Assembly (NCBI GenBank): GCA_035606235.1
Contig: DATNFU010000046.1
Span: 1 to 29,617, forward strand
Reading direction: 5' to 3'
Origin: 66-474 sp035606235
Lineage (GTDB): Bacteria > Pseudomonadota > Gammaproteobacteria > Xanthomonadales > Rhodanobacteraceae
Length of the DNA stretch: 29,617 nucleotides
Positions 1 to 7,555 of this stretch are shown here, one piece after another. The notes under the pieces are model-generated. The model had not been told where the DNA came from. It ran no database searches and worked only from the letters and a program-made list of their open reading frames with translations. The position numbers and the translations under genes are program-made. How positions within the stretch are numbered: the stretch's first letter is position 1; each line of letters starts with the position of its first letter.

Positions 1-1073
1 GTTACCAGGCGCGTGTTGGTGACGCCGTAATGCGGCAGGATGTGCGAACCGGGCGTCAGCACCGAGAACAGCACTTCCGGCGCGTGCTCGCGAATGTGCA
101 CCAGTGGTAGCGAATCAAGAACGCCGGTCGTGCGCGGGCAGCGGCGCGCGTTCTGCTCGAATACTTCACCATGGCGATGGAAGAAGAACGCGTTCCATTG
201 CGGCGCGCCGCGCTCGCCACGCAACGCCTTCTGCTCTTCCAGGATTTTCGCGTCATCGGTGCCGAGGAACGGCTCGATACCTTGGTTGTCGGCCAGCACG
301 CCCAGCAATTCCTCGCGGATGGTTGCCGTGTGGCGCTCCAGATCGATGTGCCAGGGAAACAATTCACGCTCGAAGTATGGCTGCGTCCGCAGGCCAGGTA
401 CGTAAAAGAACTTGGGTCGCTGCCGCGGATCTGGATAATTCGCTTGGCGCTCGCCCAGATAAATCGCGAGGGCGTGTTCGATACGGTGCAGCGCATCGCC
501 TCCGTATAGCGCGCGCAGTGGATCTAACAGGCGGAGGAACAGCTGCGTGCGTTCCGCATGAACCACGCGCATCGCGTGCTTCACCGCCACCCGCAATCCC
601 TGCGTAGTGCTGGCATCATCCAGCCACTGACCACGCGTCTGCGCCGCGACGATGGCGCCGAAATAACTGGCGACGGCCTCGTAGCGCCGACCTAGCCGTT
701 CCAGTGCCGCGCCGCGATGCAGCCGCGCCACGAAATGCGCGGGGTCAAGTTGCAAGGCGCGATCGAAAGCATCCAGCGCTTGTTGTGCGCGATCCGCGGC
801 CAGATGCACGACGCCCAGGCTCTTCCAGATTTCCGGCTGCGCGGGTTCCAGCTCCGCGGCGCGTTCCAGCTTGGCTTGCGCTTCGGCAACGCCGCCTCGC
901 GCCAGCGCACACATCGCGACGAAGTTCAACGCTTCCGGCGTATCCGGTGCGTCGCCAAGGACCGCCCGATACGCGCTTTCGGCGTCAGCGATGCGGCCCT
1001 GTCGCGCGAACGCGCGCGCCTGCTCGATGCGTTGCGGATCAGCCGGGCCGGTGCGGATGCTGGTGTCGTCCAT
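1..1073 (-). CDS. TPR-containing aspartyl/asparaginyl beta-hydroxylase, C-terminus beyond window
   Basis: The reading frame runs leftward from ATG at 1073-1071 and leaves the window still open, so about 357 residues are visible and the C-terminus is missing. The N-terminal half is tetratricopeptide-like (for example ARAFARQGRIADAESAYRAV near residue 16). The second half matches the aspartyl/asparaginyl beta-hydroxylase fold (PF05118): FFYVPGLRTQPYFER, then FFFHRHGEVFEQN, then a metal-ligand segment SHILPHYGVTNTRL at the window edge. Members are 2-oxoglutarate/Fe(II) dioxygenases that hydroxylate Asp/Asn or related substrates; the substrate here is unknown. No good Shine-Dalgarno is visible before the ATG, and no in-frame start is seen just upstream. 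The AI-2E permease gene ends 53 bases upstream on the same strand, so cotranscription is possible. The domain call is firm; the biological role is not. Confidence 0.85.
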   Translation of the reverse strand, partial: MDDTSIRTGPADPQRIEQARAFARQGRIADAESAYRAVLGDAPDTPEALNFVAMCALARGGVAEAQAKLERAAELEPAQPEIWKSLGVVHLAADRAQQALDAFDRALQLDPAHFVARLHRGAALERLGRRYEAVASYFGAIVAAQTRGQWLDDASTTQGLRVAVKHAMRVVHAERTQLFLRLLDPLRALYGGDALHRIEHALAIYLGERQANYPDPRQRPKFFYVPGLRTQPYFERELFPWHIDLERHTATIREELLGVLADNQGIEPFLGTDDAKILEEQKALRGERGAPQWNAFFFHRHGEVFEQNARRCPRTTGVLDSLPLVHIREHAPEVLFSVLTPGSHILPHYGVTNTRLV

Positions 1074-1126
1074 AGCCGGGCACGGTAACGCAGGATTGCT
1101 CTCATTGAAAAGTGCAGCGGTGGAAC

Positions 1127-2374
1127 CTAGCGTTGCACCATCCGGGCAAACCACTCCATTCCCGGCACGCGCTCGGTGATGAGTTTGGCGCAAGTCAGCA
1201 TCGGCACCGCCAGCAGTGCACCGGGGATCCCCCACATCCAGCCCCAGATGAGCAGCCAGATCAGGATCGCCAGCGGCGACAGGCGCAGGCGATGGCCCAT
1301 GATCATCGGCGTGATCACGTTCCCTTCCAGCGCGGCGAGGCCGGCAAAGCACAGCGCCGGCAGCAGTGCGTGCGCGGGTTCATTGAAATGCAGCAGGCCG
1401 ACCACGCACAGCAGCAGCGTGGAGGTGATCGCGCCGAGGTACGGCATGTAGTTCAACAGCGCGACCACGCATCCCCACAGCACCGGATCGGGCATCTGCC
1501 AGCCCCACAGGATCGCGGTAGTAAGCGCGCCGAGACAGCCATTGATCAAGGTGACCGTGAGCAGATAATGCGAGATCTCGTGCTGAATGCCGCGCACCAG
1601 GTTCAGTGCGATGCGTCGATAGGCAAAGCGCGGCGAGGCACTGGCCAGCCGCCGACGCATGTGGTCGCCATAGGTGAGAAAGAAGAACACCAGCAGCAGC
1701 ACGGTCAGCGCTTCGGCCAGGATGGGCGGCGCCAATAGCAGCAGATCGCTGAGTCCGAAACTCGGCGAAGTATTGGCGGACGAGGCGCCGGACGTGCCGA
1801 CCCCCATCCCGACCAGCGATTGCGAAGCGGCATGGCTGGCGGCGCTCAGCGGCCGGAGCATGTGGCGCAGCTTCGGCGCCAGTTGATGGATCGCCTGCGG
1901 CGCCTGGCGGGTCCACTCCACCGCCGGCGCCGTCAGCAGCACCGCAGCTTCGACCAGCCCTGCCATCAGTGCGGTCATGACCAGCAAGGCGCCGAGCACG
2001 CGCGGCACGTACACCCGGTTCAGCCCGGCGACGATCGGGTTCAAACCCATGCCGACGAACGCCGCCAGTACCAGCGGCACAAACAAGCTGCGCGCGACCA
2101 CCAGCGTGGTCGCCACCGCCAGGAACATGAGCACCAGCAGCGGAATGCGTACCGCGCGCAACCGCCGCGCGCGACGACGCTCCAGCGCACCCGGACGACG
2201 CGGCCGCAATCGCAATGGGCGCAGCAGCACACTCGCCGTTGCAACCGGCGTATTGACGTCCGCGATGGTCGCTCCCATCGGCGGCGGTACCGCGGGTTCC
2301 CCTTGCATCAGCCGCTCCGCAACAAACGTTTCAGTCGATCTGATCGAAAAGCGCTCATGGACATCGCGCACCAT
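1127..2374 (-). CDS. AI-2E family transporter (PerM-like permease)
   Basis: 415 residues, the usual length for the AI-2E/PerM family (PF01594). After a basic N-terminal tail (residues about 1-75) come hydrophobic segments near 78-110 and 120-150, a soluble stretch rich in Ser/Ala, then a run of membrane segments to the C-terminus. The family signature EGNVITPMIMGHRLRLSP near residue 350 is clear. The start is supported by GGGGAG six bases upstream of ATG 2374. Some family members export autoinducer-2 and others act as Na+/H+ antiporters or have no known substrate, so the substrate is not predictable. The 185 bases upstream (2375-2559) hold no gene that I can support and would carry its promoter. 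The neighbours give no clear functional link. Confidence 0.9.
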   Translation of the reverse strand: MVRDVHERFSIRSTETFVAERLMQGEPAVPPPMGATIADVNTPVATASVLLRPLRLRPRRPGALERRRARRLRAVRIPLLVLMFLAVATTLVVARSLFVPLVLAAFVGMGLNPIVAGLNRVYVPRVLGALLVMTALMAGLVEAAVLLTAPAVEWTRQAPQAIHQLAPKLRHMLRPLSAASHAASQSLVGMGVGTSGASSANTSPSFGLSDLLLLAPPILAEALTVLLLVFFFLTYGDHMRRRLASASPRFAYRRIALNLVRGIQHEISHYLLTVTLINGCLGALTTAILWGWQMPDPVLWGCVVALLNYMPYLGAITSTLLLCVVGLLHFNEPAHALLPALCFAGLAALEGNVITPMIMGHRLRLSPLAILIWLLIWGWMWGIPGALLAVPMLTCAKLITERVPGMEWFARMVQR

Positions 2375-2559
2375 TCCACGCTCCCCGAAAGCATTGCCGC
2401 GTCATGTTGGTTGGCAAGTTCGATCGTCCATGATCGCCAACCACCCCACCGCCGACTTCCGCCTTCCTGTGTACACGAGACATTGCATCGGGAGCACGCA
2501 ACCAACCCTTTGCGCAAGGTCACTGAAGCACTTCCGTATGGCGCTGCCCAGAAAATTCT

Positions 2560-2817
2560 CTAAAAAGTGGAAATGAATTTTTTCAGCAATCCCGCAACCG
2601 GACCGCCGACCAGGCGCGAACCGGCCATCACCAAGCCGCGCCCGACTCGCCATTGCGCCAGCACCACGCCCACTATCACGCTGCCGGCCAGTACCGGCAG
2701 CGGATAAGCGCGATAGGCTCGGGACACATCACCCGCGGCCGTGTGAACCCGCTTGCGCGCCTGCAGGCAACGCTCGAATGCCTGTTCGCGTTCCGCGAGC
2801 GCACGGAAATAGCTCAT
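2560..2817 (-). CDS. YqjK-like small membrane protein
   Basis: 85 residues: a charged amphipathic N-terminus (FRALAEREQAFERCLQARKR), one hydrophobic segment near residues 38-56 (LPVLAGSVIVGVVLAQW), and a C-terminal GPVAGLLKKF stretch. The start is set by an ATGA overlap: its ATG (2817-2815) shares bases with the stop of the DUF1469 gene, which indicates translational coupling. In E. coli, yqjK follows yqjD and yqjE. The position, size and single membrane segment fit a YqjK-type protein, but sequence similarity cannot be judged by eye. The frame stays open further upstream inside the DUF1469 gene; I regard that extension as spurious. Function unknown; probably an accessory of the inner-membrane stress proteins encoded before it. 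Confidence 0.75.
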   Translation of the reverse strand: MSYFRALAEREQAFERCLQARKRVHTAAGDVSRAYRAYPLPVLAGSVIVGVVLAQWRVGRGLVMAGSRLVGGPVAGLLKKFISTF

Positions 2818-3392
2818 GCCTGCTTGTCCCGATCCGACGATGGCGCCGCGCGCATTTGCGCGGTCAGCCCGTGGGTGAAGCGATCGAGATCTTCGCCGAA
2901 CTGCATGCGCATCGCGCGCAGCTCCGCGCGCGCCTGCGGGAACGAAGCTTGATGCACGCCGCGCTGGAGCGCGAACCAGACACCCAGCACCATCGCTACG
3001 TGGCCAACGACCAAGAGCCCGAGCGCCAAACCAAGCGAATGCGTCGCCACCATCAATGCCCAGCCGATCAACGCGACCGTGCAGCCCCATAGCGACACCG
3101 CCAGCGCAATCAGCGCGACGAACCCGATGAACAGCAGCGGGATGCCGCTCCACAACACCCGCCCCTCGGCACGCAACAGATCCTTGAGGGTGACGAAGAA
3201 GCGCTGCAGCGCCGACACCAAACCCGCGCCGGCCGCGTACAGCGCATGCAGTTGCTCGCGGAGCGGCGGGCTGGTGCCTGCGCGCAAATCCTCCGCCGCC
3301 GCTTCACCGGCCTGATCGGCCCGCGCTTGTGCCTTGGGTTCGCGCGACGGCACTTCGGTGGAACTGTCGCTCATGGGCGGATCATCCGTCAC
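2814..3392 (-). CDS. phage holin family / DUF1469 (YqjE-like) inner-membrane protein
   Basis: 192 residues from a GTG at 3392, or 186 from an ATG at 3374. The GTG has GAGG nine bases upstream and I prefer it, but only moderately. A hydrophilic, Ala/Glu-rich N-terminus is followed by an amphipathic segment (LVSALQRFFVTLKDLLRAEG), two membrane segments near residues 86-110 and 117-140, and a charged helical C-terminus. This is the layout of the DUF1469/YqjE family, often labelled 'phage holin family', although nothing here is phage-like. It starts 16 bases after the DUF883 (YqjD-like) gene and overlaps the next gene by four bases. In E. coli YqjE is an inner-membrane protein of unknown function encoded with the ribosome-binding YqjD. 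Confidence 0.85.
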   Translation of the reverse strand: MTDDPPMSDSSTEVPSREPKAQARADQAGEAAAEDLRAGTSPPLREQLHALYAAGAGLVSALQRFFVTLKDLLRAEGRVLWSGIPLLFIGFVALIALAVSLWGCTVALIGWALMVATHSLGLALGLLVVGHVAMVLGVWFALQRGVHQASFPQARAELRAMRMQFGEDLDRFTHGLTAQMRAAPSSDRDKQA

Positions 3393-3408
3393 CCTGATGC
3401 GCCTCAGT

Positions 3409-3816
3409 TCAACGGCGTCCGCCCAGCACCCGGCCCAGCACCCAACCGGCCGCCAATGCGATCACCAACGATTGCGCCGGGCGCTCGCGCACAAATTCGC
3501 GCACGGCATCGAGCGCGTCGGACGCGCGTTCGCGCGCGTCGTCAGCCAGTTCGCGGCTGCGCTCGCGCGCTTTGGCGGCCTTCTCGGCGGCGAGCACCGC
3601 GGCGCGCGCACTTGCATCGGTGGCACTATGCAGGCCTTCCTCCACGCGATCGGCGGCGGCATCGAATTTCTGCTTGGCAGCTTGCACGGCCTGGCTTGTG
3701 CCTTCCTTGAATCGACCGGCGCTGGCCTCGATGCGGGAACCGCCCAAGCCGTCGCGCGGCGTGTTGCCATTGGACTGGTCTGAAATAAGCTTGTCGGAAA
3801 CTGGCTGATTCGCCAT
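3409..3816 (-). CDS. DUF883 family protein (YqjD/ElaB-like)
   Basis: 135 residues. A polar N-terminus leads into a long Ala/Glu/Arg/Lys helical region (residues about 45-110, likely coiled coil) and a C-terminal hydrophobic anchor, QSLVIALAAGWVLGRVLGGR. That is the DUF883 architecture of E. coli YqjD, ElaB and YgaM, which are tail-anchored inner-membrane proteins that bind ribosomes in stationary phase. The start ATG 3816 is supported by AGGAGAGG eight bases upstream, lying inside the last codons of the csbD gene; an in-frame upstream extension over csbD is spurious. The gap to csbD is only five bases, so the two are cotranscribed. Stationary-phase or stress induction is inferred from the family. 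Confidence 0.88.
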   Translation of the reverse strand: MANQPVSDKLISDQSNGNTPRDGLGGSRIEASAGRFKEGTSQAVQAAKQKFDAAADRVEEGLHSATDASARAAVLAAEKAAKARERSRELADDARERASDALDAVREFVRERPAQSLVIALAAGWVLGRVLGGRR

Positions 3817-3821
3817 GACGT

Positions 3822-4040
3822 TTACCTCTCCTTGTCTGCGGATGAAAGTTCGTTTTCGAAACGCGCCACTTCGGCCTCGGCGCGATCCCTGGCCCAGCCG
3901 TAGCGCTCCTGCAGGCGACCGATCAGGTAATCCCGATGACCTTCGGCCAGCCCAACGTCGTCCTCGCTGAGTTTCGCCCATTGCGACTTCAAGCGGGCGC
4001 CCAGTTGTTTCCACCGGCCCTTGATGATGTCGACGTTCAT
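3822..4040 (-). CDS. CsbD family stress-response protein
   Basis: 72 residues from ATG 4040, with AGG about five bases upstream; a GTG two codons earlier is possible. The CsbD (PF05532) pattern is visible throughout: IIKGRWKQLGARLKSQWAKL, then SEDDV, then GRLQERYGWARDRAEAEV. Family members such as E. coli YjbJ are small, abundant, hydrophilic proteins induced by general stress and stationary phase; their biochemical role is unknown. It is the first gene of an operon with the DUF883 and DUF1469 genes. A perfect 8-bp inverted repeat lies just upstream (4058-4076). A CsbD gene leading a yqjDE-type operon suggests one shared stress regulation. Confidence 0.9.
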   Translation of the reverse strand: MNVDIIKGRWKQLGARLKSQWAKLSEDDVGLAEGHRDYLIGRLQERYGWARDRAEAEVARFENELSSADKER

Positions 4041-4057
4041 CGTCACCTGCAGGCTTG

Positions 4058-4076
4058 AACGCGCATCGTGCGCGTT
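4058..4076. promoter_or_regulatory. inverted repeat upstream of csbD
   Basis: Arms AACGCGCA and TGCGCGTT are perfect inverted repeats separated by TCG. The element begins 18 bases upstream of the csbD start codon, so it could be an operator or a leader hairpin next to the ribosome-binding site. CpG-rich palindromes arise easily at this GC content, so the functional call is tentative. Confidence 0.35.
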
Positions 4077-4166
4077 GGCGAATGCACAGTATCGGACAGC
4101 CGCGTGAACGGCGGGTTGCTGGCGTGTTAACGAGGGGCCGGAGAAGCAAAACCTCCCTGCAGGCGG

Positions 4167-5282
4167 CTATCGGTTCCCGGCTACCGGTTTCCCATACGTC
4201 ACCCGATAAATCGCCCCATTGTCGTCATCGGAGACCAGCAGGCTGCCGTCCGCCAGCTGCTGCACGTCCACCGGGCGGCCCAGCGTTTTCTGTCCATCCA
4301 GGAAGCCGGTCAGGAACGGCTGCTGATCGCGCGCCTTGGTACCGTCCACGCGCACGACAACCACGCGATAGCCGGATTTGCTGGAACGGTTCCACGAGCC
4401 GTGCTCGGCGATGAAGATCGCGCCCTGGTATGCCTGGGGAAACATCGCGCCGTGGTAAAACCGCATGCCGAGCGGCGCCACGTGCGCACCAAGTTGCAAC
4501 GCCGGCGGCGCGTAGTCGCTGCACGACTTGCCTTTGCCCAATTGCGGATCGAGCACATCGCCGCCGTGGCAAAATGGAAATCCGAAATTTTCGCCGAGCC
4601 GATCCACGCGATCCAATTCATCCGCGGGCACGTCGTCGCCGAGCAGATCGCGGCCATTGTCGGTGAACCACAGCTTCCGGGTGCCCGGCTGCCAGTCGAA
4701 ACCCACCGTATTGCGGATGCCGGCAGCGACATCCTGCATGCCGCTGCCATCGGCGTTCATGCGGATCAGCTTGCCGAACTGCGGCTTGTCGCAAACATTG
4801 CACGGCGCCCCCAGCGACACGTACAACTTGCCATCCGGTCCGAATGCGATGAAGCGCCCGCCCGCATGCGTTACATCCGGCAACTTGTCGGTCACCACTT
4901 GCGGTGGCGGCGACGCGTCGAGATGAGACTCGACATCCGGGAAGCGCAGTATGCGATTCACGGCTGACACGTACAGATCGCCGCCACGCATGGCCACACC
5001 CGACGGCGAGCGCAAGCCCGAGGCGATCACGCGCACTTTTTCCGCGTGGCCGTCGTGGTCGACGTCGCTCAGTGCGTAAACCGTGCCGCGATTGCTGCCG
5101 ACGAACACGGTGCCTTTCGGGCCAACCGTCATCTCGCGCGCATCCGGCACCGCATCGCTGAATACCGCGACATGAAATCCGGTCGGCACGCGCAGCATGT
5201 CCCGCGGCTGCGCCGCGCATGCACTTCCCGCGGCCAGCGACAGAACCAGCAGTGCGTATCGGAAATCCGGTGATCGCATCAC
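4167..5282 (-). CDS. exported PQQ-type sugar dehydrogenase (sorbosone dehydrogenase family)
   Basis: 371 residues with an N-terminal Sec signal peptide (FRYALLVLSLAAGSACAA, likely cut around residue 24). The mature part has the six-bladed beta-propeller pattern of the glucose/sorbosone dehydrogenase family: GLRSPSGVAMRGGDLYVS, HAGGRFIAFGPDGKLYVSLG, GIRNTVGFDWQPGTRKLWFTDNG, ENFGFPFCHGG, IFIAEHGSWNRS and GRPVDVQQLADGSLLVSDD. Characterised relatives are periplasmic PQQ enzymes that oxidise aldoses or sorbosone; many homologues have no proven activity. Cys pairs (CNVC, and CHGG with SCSDY) may form disulfides. ATG 5282 has AAAGGAGAG about 10 bases upstream and a second ATG immediately after it. 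No PQQ synthesis genes are in the window. Family assignment is firm; substrate and cofactor are inferred. Confidence 0.85.
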   Translation of the reverse strand: MMRSPDFRYALLVLSLAAGSACAAQPRDMLRVPTGFHVAVFSDAVPDAREMTVGPKGTVFVGSNRGTVYALSDVDHDGHAEKVRVIASGLRSPSGVAMRGGDLYVSAVNRILRFPDVESHLDASPPPQVVTDKLPDVTHAGGRFIAFGPDGKLYVSLGAPCNVCDKPQFGKLIRMNADGSGMQDVAAGIRNTVGFDWQPGTRKLWFTDNGRDLLGDDVPADELDRVDRLGENFGFPFCHGGDVLDPQLGKGKSCSDYAPPALQLGAHVAPLGMRFYHGAMFPQAYQGAIFIAEHGSWNRSSKSGYRVVVVRVDGTKARDQQPFLTGFLDGQKTLGRPVDVQQLADGSLLVSDDDNGAIYRVTYGKPVAGNR

Positions 5283-5351
5283 GGCCCGCTCTCCTTTGTG
5301 GGAAGGGAACTGTCGAGGCTACACCCGCAACGCGTCAAGATTGGGCGAACG

Positions 5352-5375
5352 CGCCGCGCTTATTCCAGCGCGGCG
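5352..5375 (-). terminator. strong hairpin over the stop codon of the TPR-sulfotransferase gene
   Basis: A perfect 9-bp inverted repeat (arms CGCCGCGCT and AGCGCGGCG, 6-base loop) includes the stop codon. There is no T-run after it on the minus strand, so it is not a classical intrinsic terminator. It may protect the 3' end of the transcript or assist termination. Confidence 0.35.
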
Positions 5376-7450
5376 AAAGGCTCAGCCAAAGCCTCATGGT
5401 AATGCCGCGCATGCCCCGGCGCGAACGCGACCGGCATGCCGCGACGATTCTTCTCCGCCGCTTTCGTCAGCGGCCCGGGGAGCAGGCGCTCAAGCCCGAG
5501 GAATGCGGCCAACTGCTTGCCTTGCGCGCCATCGAGCTGTGCCAGGATGGCATCCGCCTCAACGCTGCACGCCGGCAGCAATTCCGCAGCGATCGCCTGA
5601 TGCGCCCGCGCAGCCTTCATCCAGCGCGCCGCTTCCAGCGGCTCGCGCATCACCAGCTTCGCATTGGCGCCGAATGCCAGCCAGTTCAGCAAGGCGTCGC
5701 GCGGATCCGATTGCACCAGCACGATGCGCACGCCGGGCAACGCGCGCTTCAACGCCGGCAGCACCCGCGCATCCAGATACGGCAACCAATCGATCACGCG
5801 TACACCTTCGCGTACGCCGCCGCGCTGCAACGGCCGCACGTAACGGCGCTGCAGGAATGCCAGATCGGTCTGGCTCAAGGGACGCAGCAGGCGCTCGTCG
5901 AAGGCTGTGGAAATGAAATCGGTGGCTGCGGTGAAACGATCGCGACGCACCGCAAGTTCCGGTTGGTCGCCGAGCAATGCCGCCAGTGCGCCGACGCCGC
6001 TGCCGGGCAAGCCGGTCAGCAGCACCGGTGCCGCGATCTGCGGTTCCCGCGCGACCGGCTCGCCTGCGCGCTCGCGCAGCAATGCGAGCAGCGCCTCATC
6101 GGGTTGCGGCAACTCGGGCAGGGATTGCGCCGCGGCAGGCAATGCGCGCTGGAACGCCTGCACGGCCTGGTTCCATTGTTCCAGGGAGTCATGCGTCAGC
6201 CCCAGCAATTTCTGGCGACGGCGCGCCAACTCGGGCAGTTCCTGCCATTGCGACTCGTCGAGCGAGCGCAAGGTGTCCAGTGCACGTTGGCCATCCCCCG
6301 CGCCCAACGCCACGCGTGCACGCACCAACACCAGCGCCGGCCGCGGCGGGCCGCCCACGTGCTCAGCCAGATCCGCCGCGGCTTCGTGTTCGCCGGCGCG
6401 ATCCAGCGCCAGCGCGAGATTGGCCTTGGCTTGCAAATTGTCCGGCAGCAAGGCGACCGCTTCGCGCCAGAGGGGCACCGCCTCGGCATGTCGCCCTCGT
6501 TGCCCCAATAGCGATGCGAGCGCCACCTTCACATAAGGCGCCTGCGGAAACGCAAGCGCGCGTTCGCGCAGTTGCGCGATCGCCTGATCCACGCGGCCGC
6601 TGCGGGCCAACGAATCGGCGCGACGGATCGCGGCCGGATGCAGCTCCGGCTGTTGCTGCAGCGCCTGCTCATAATGACCGATCGCCTCCTCATGGCGCTG
6701 CTGCAGGCGCGCGATATCGCCCAGCCCCAGATGTGCCGGTGCAATTTGTTCGCCTTGCGCCAGCAGCGCCTCGAACGCCTCGCGCGCGCCGGCAGCGTCG
6801 GATTTCAGCAGCAGCGCATTGCCAAGCACCGCGCGCGCCATCGCGTAGTCGGGTTTCAACGCGAGCGCGTTGTTGGCCGCCCGCACCGCAAAATCCAGCA
6901 TGTTCAGGGCCAGCATCACGCTGGCGAGACTGCCCTGGATCAAGGCATCGTTGGGGCTCAATTCCGCGGCACGGGTGAGGTGCGTGGACGCGCGTCGCAA
7001 TTCCCCGCGCGAAAAATGGATATTGCCCAGACCGGCGAGCGACTGCGCATCGTCCCCGTCGGCGCGCAGTGCGATGCGGAAGTGGTGTTCGGCCGCTTCG
7101 AGATCACCGCGCAGAAACGCGATCTGGCCCAGTCCGCTATGCGCGCTGGTGAGATTGGGATTGAGTTCCTTGGCACGCAGATAGGCCGCTTGCGCCGCGT
7201 CCAGATTGCCCGCGCGCAGTTGCATTTCACCGAGCGTGTGCTGGAATACGTCGCGCTGGTCATCCAGCTCGATCGCACGCAGCACCAGTGCCAGGGCCTC
7301 CTCGTGATCGCCAGCCTGACCGCGCAGGATGCCGAGCAGGTGCACCACCTCCGCGTCTTCCGGCGAAGCGGCCAGCAAATCGCGGTAGCCCGCCTCGGCT
7401 TCGGGCAACTGGCCGGCGCGATGCAGTTGGATGATTTCGTCGAGCATCAT
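5360..7450 (-). CDS. TPR-repeat protein with C-terminal sulfotransferase domain (degenerate PAPS loop)
   Basis: 696 residues. Residues 1 to about 450 are back-to-back tetratricopeptide repeats (AEAGYRDLLAASPEDAEVVH, HYEQALQQQPELHPAAIRRA and others). Residues about 475-696 follow the bacterial TPR-sulfotransferase layout: a P-loop-like 5'-phosphosulfate site (TGLPGSGVGALAALL, Gly480-Gly485) and a 3'-phosphate site (VLVQSDPRDALLNWL, residues 578-592). The usual PRSGTT is here PGSGVG, so the basic residue and the two threonines of the PAPS loop are lost. The domain may therefore be weakly active or inactive, or use a different donor. Sulfotransferases of this type move sulfate from PAPS to peptides, sugars or lipids. 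ATG 7450 has GGAG 12 bases upstream. There is no signal peptide, so it is cytoplasmic. Confidence 0.82.
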   Translation of the reverse strand: MMLDEIIQLHRAGQLPEAEAGYRDLLAASPEDAEVVHLLGILRGQAGDHEEALALVLRAIELDDQRDVFQHTLGEMQLRAGNLDAAQAAYLRAKELNPNLTSAHSGLGQIAFLRGDLEAAEHHFRIALRADGDDAQSLAGLGNIHFSRGELRRASTHLTRAAELSPNDALIQGSLASVMLALNMLDFAVRAANNALALKPDYAMARAVLGNALLLKSDAAGAREAFEALLAQGEQIAPAHLGLGDIARLQQRHEEAIGHYEQALQQQPELHPAAIRRADSLARSGRVDQAIAQLRERALAFPQAPYVKVALASLLGQRGRHAEAVPLWREAVALLPDNLQAKANLALALDRAGEHEAAADLAEHVGGPPRPALVLVRARVALGAGDGQRALDTLRSLDESQWQELPELARRRQKLLGLTHDSLEQWNQAVQAFQRALPAAAQSLPELPQPDEALLALLRERAGEPVAREPQIAAPVLLTGLPGSGVGALAALLGDQPELAVRRDRFTAATDFISTAFDERLLRPLSQTDLAFLQRRYVRPLQRGGVREGVRVIDWLPYLDARVLPALKRALPGVRIVLVQSDPRDALLNWLAFGANAKLVMREPLEAARWMKAARAHQAIAAELLPACSVEADAILAQLDGAQGKQLAAFLGLERLLPGPLTKAAEKNRRGMPVAFAPGHARHYHEALAEPFAALE

Positions 7451-7555
7451 GGCTGTTCCGATCTCCAGAAATCCGCTTGAGCCAAGCCGCAGCGCGACGC
7501 GCCGGAGTTCGGGTTGATGGGTGGCATGGGCGCTGTCGCTCGAGCGAAACGACGA

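Noticed and set aside
2560..3153. Long version (197 codons) of the YqjK-like gene
   Set aside because: The extra part lies in another frame inside the DUF1469 gene; the coupled ATG at 2817 is a better start.
5219..6511. 430-codon plus-strand ORF over the TPR-sulfotransferase gene
   Set aside because: It lies antisense to a well-supported gene, has no domain, and is rich in Gln/Arg/His as expected of a reverse-frame shadow.
7536..7547. TCGCTCGAGCGA palindrome between yheT and the TPR gene
   Set aside because: Twelve-base palindromes are common by chance at this GC content and no promoter or gene feature supports it.
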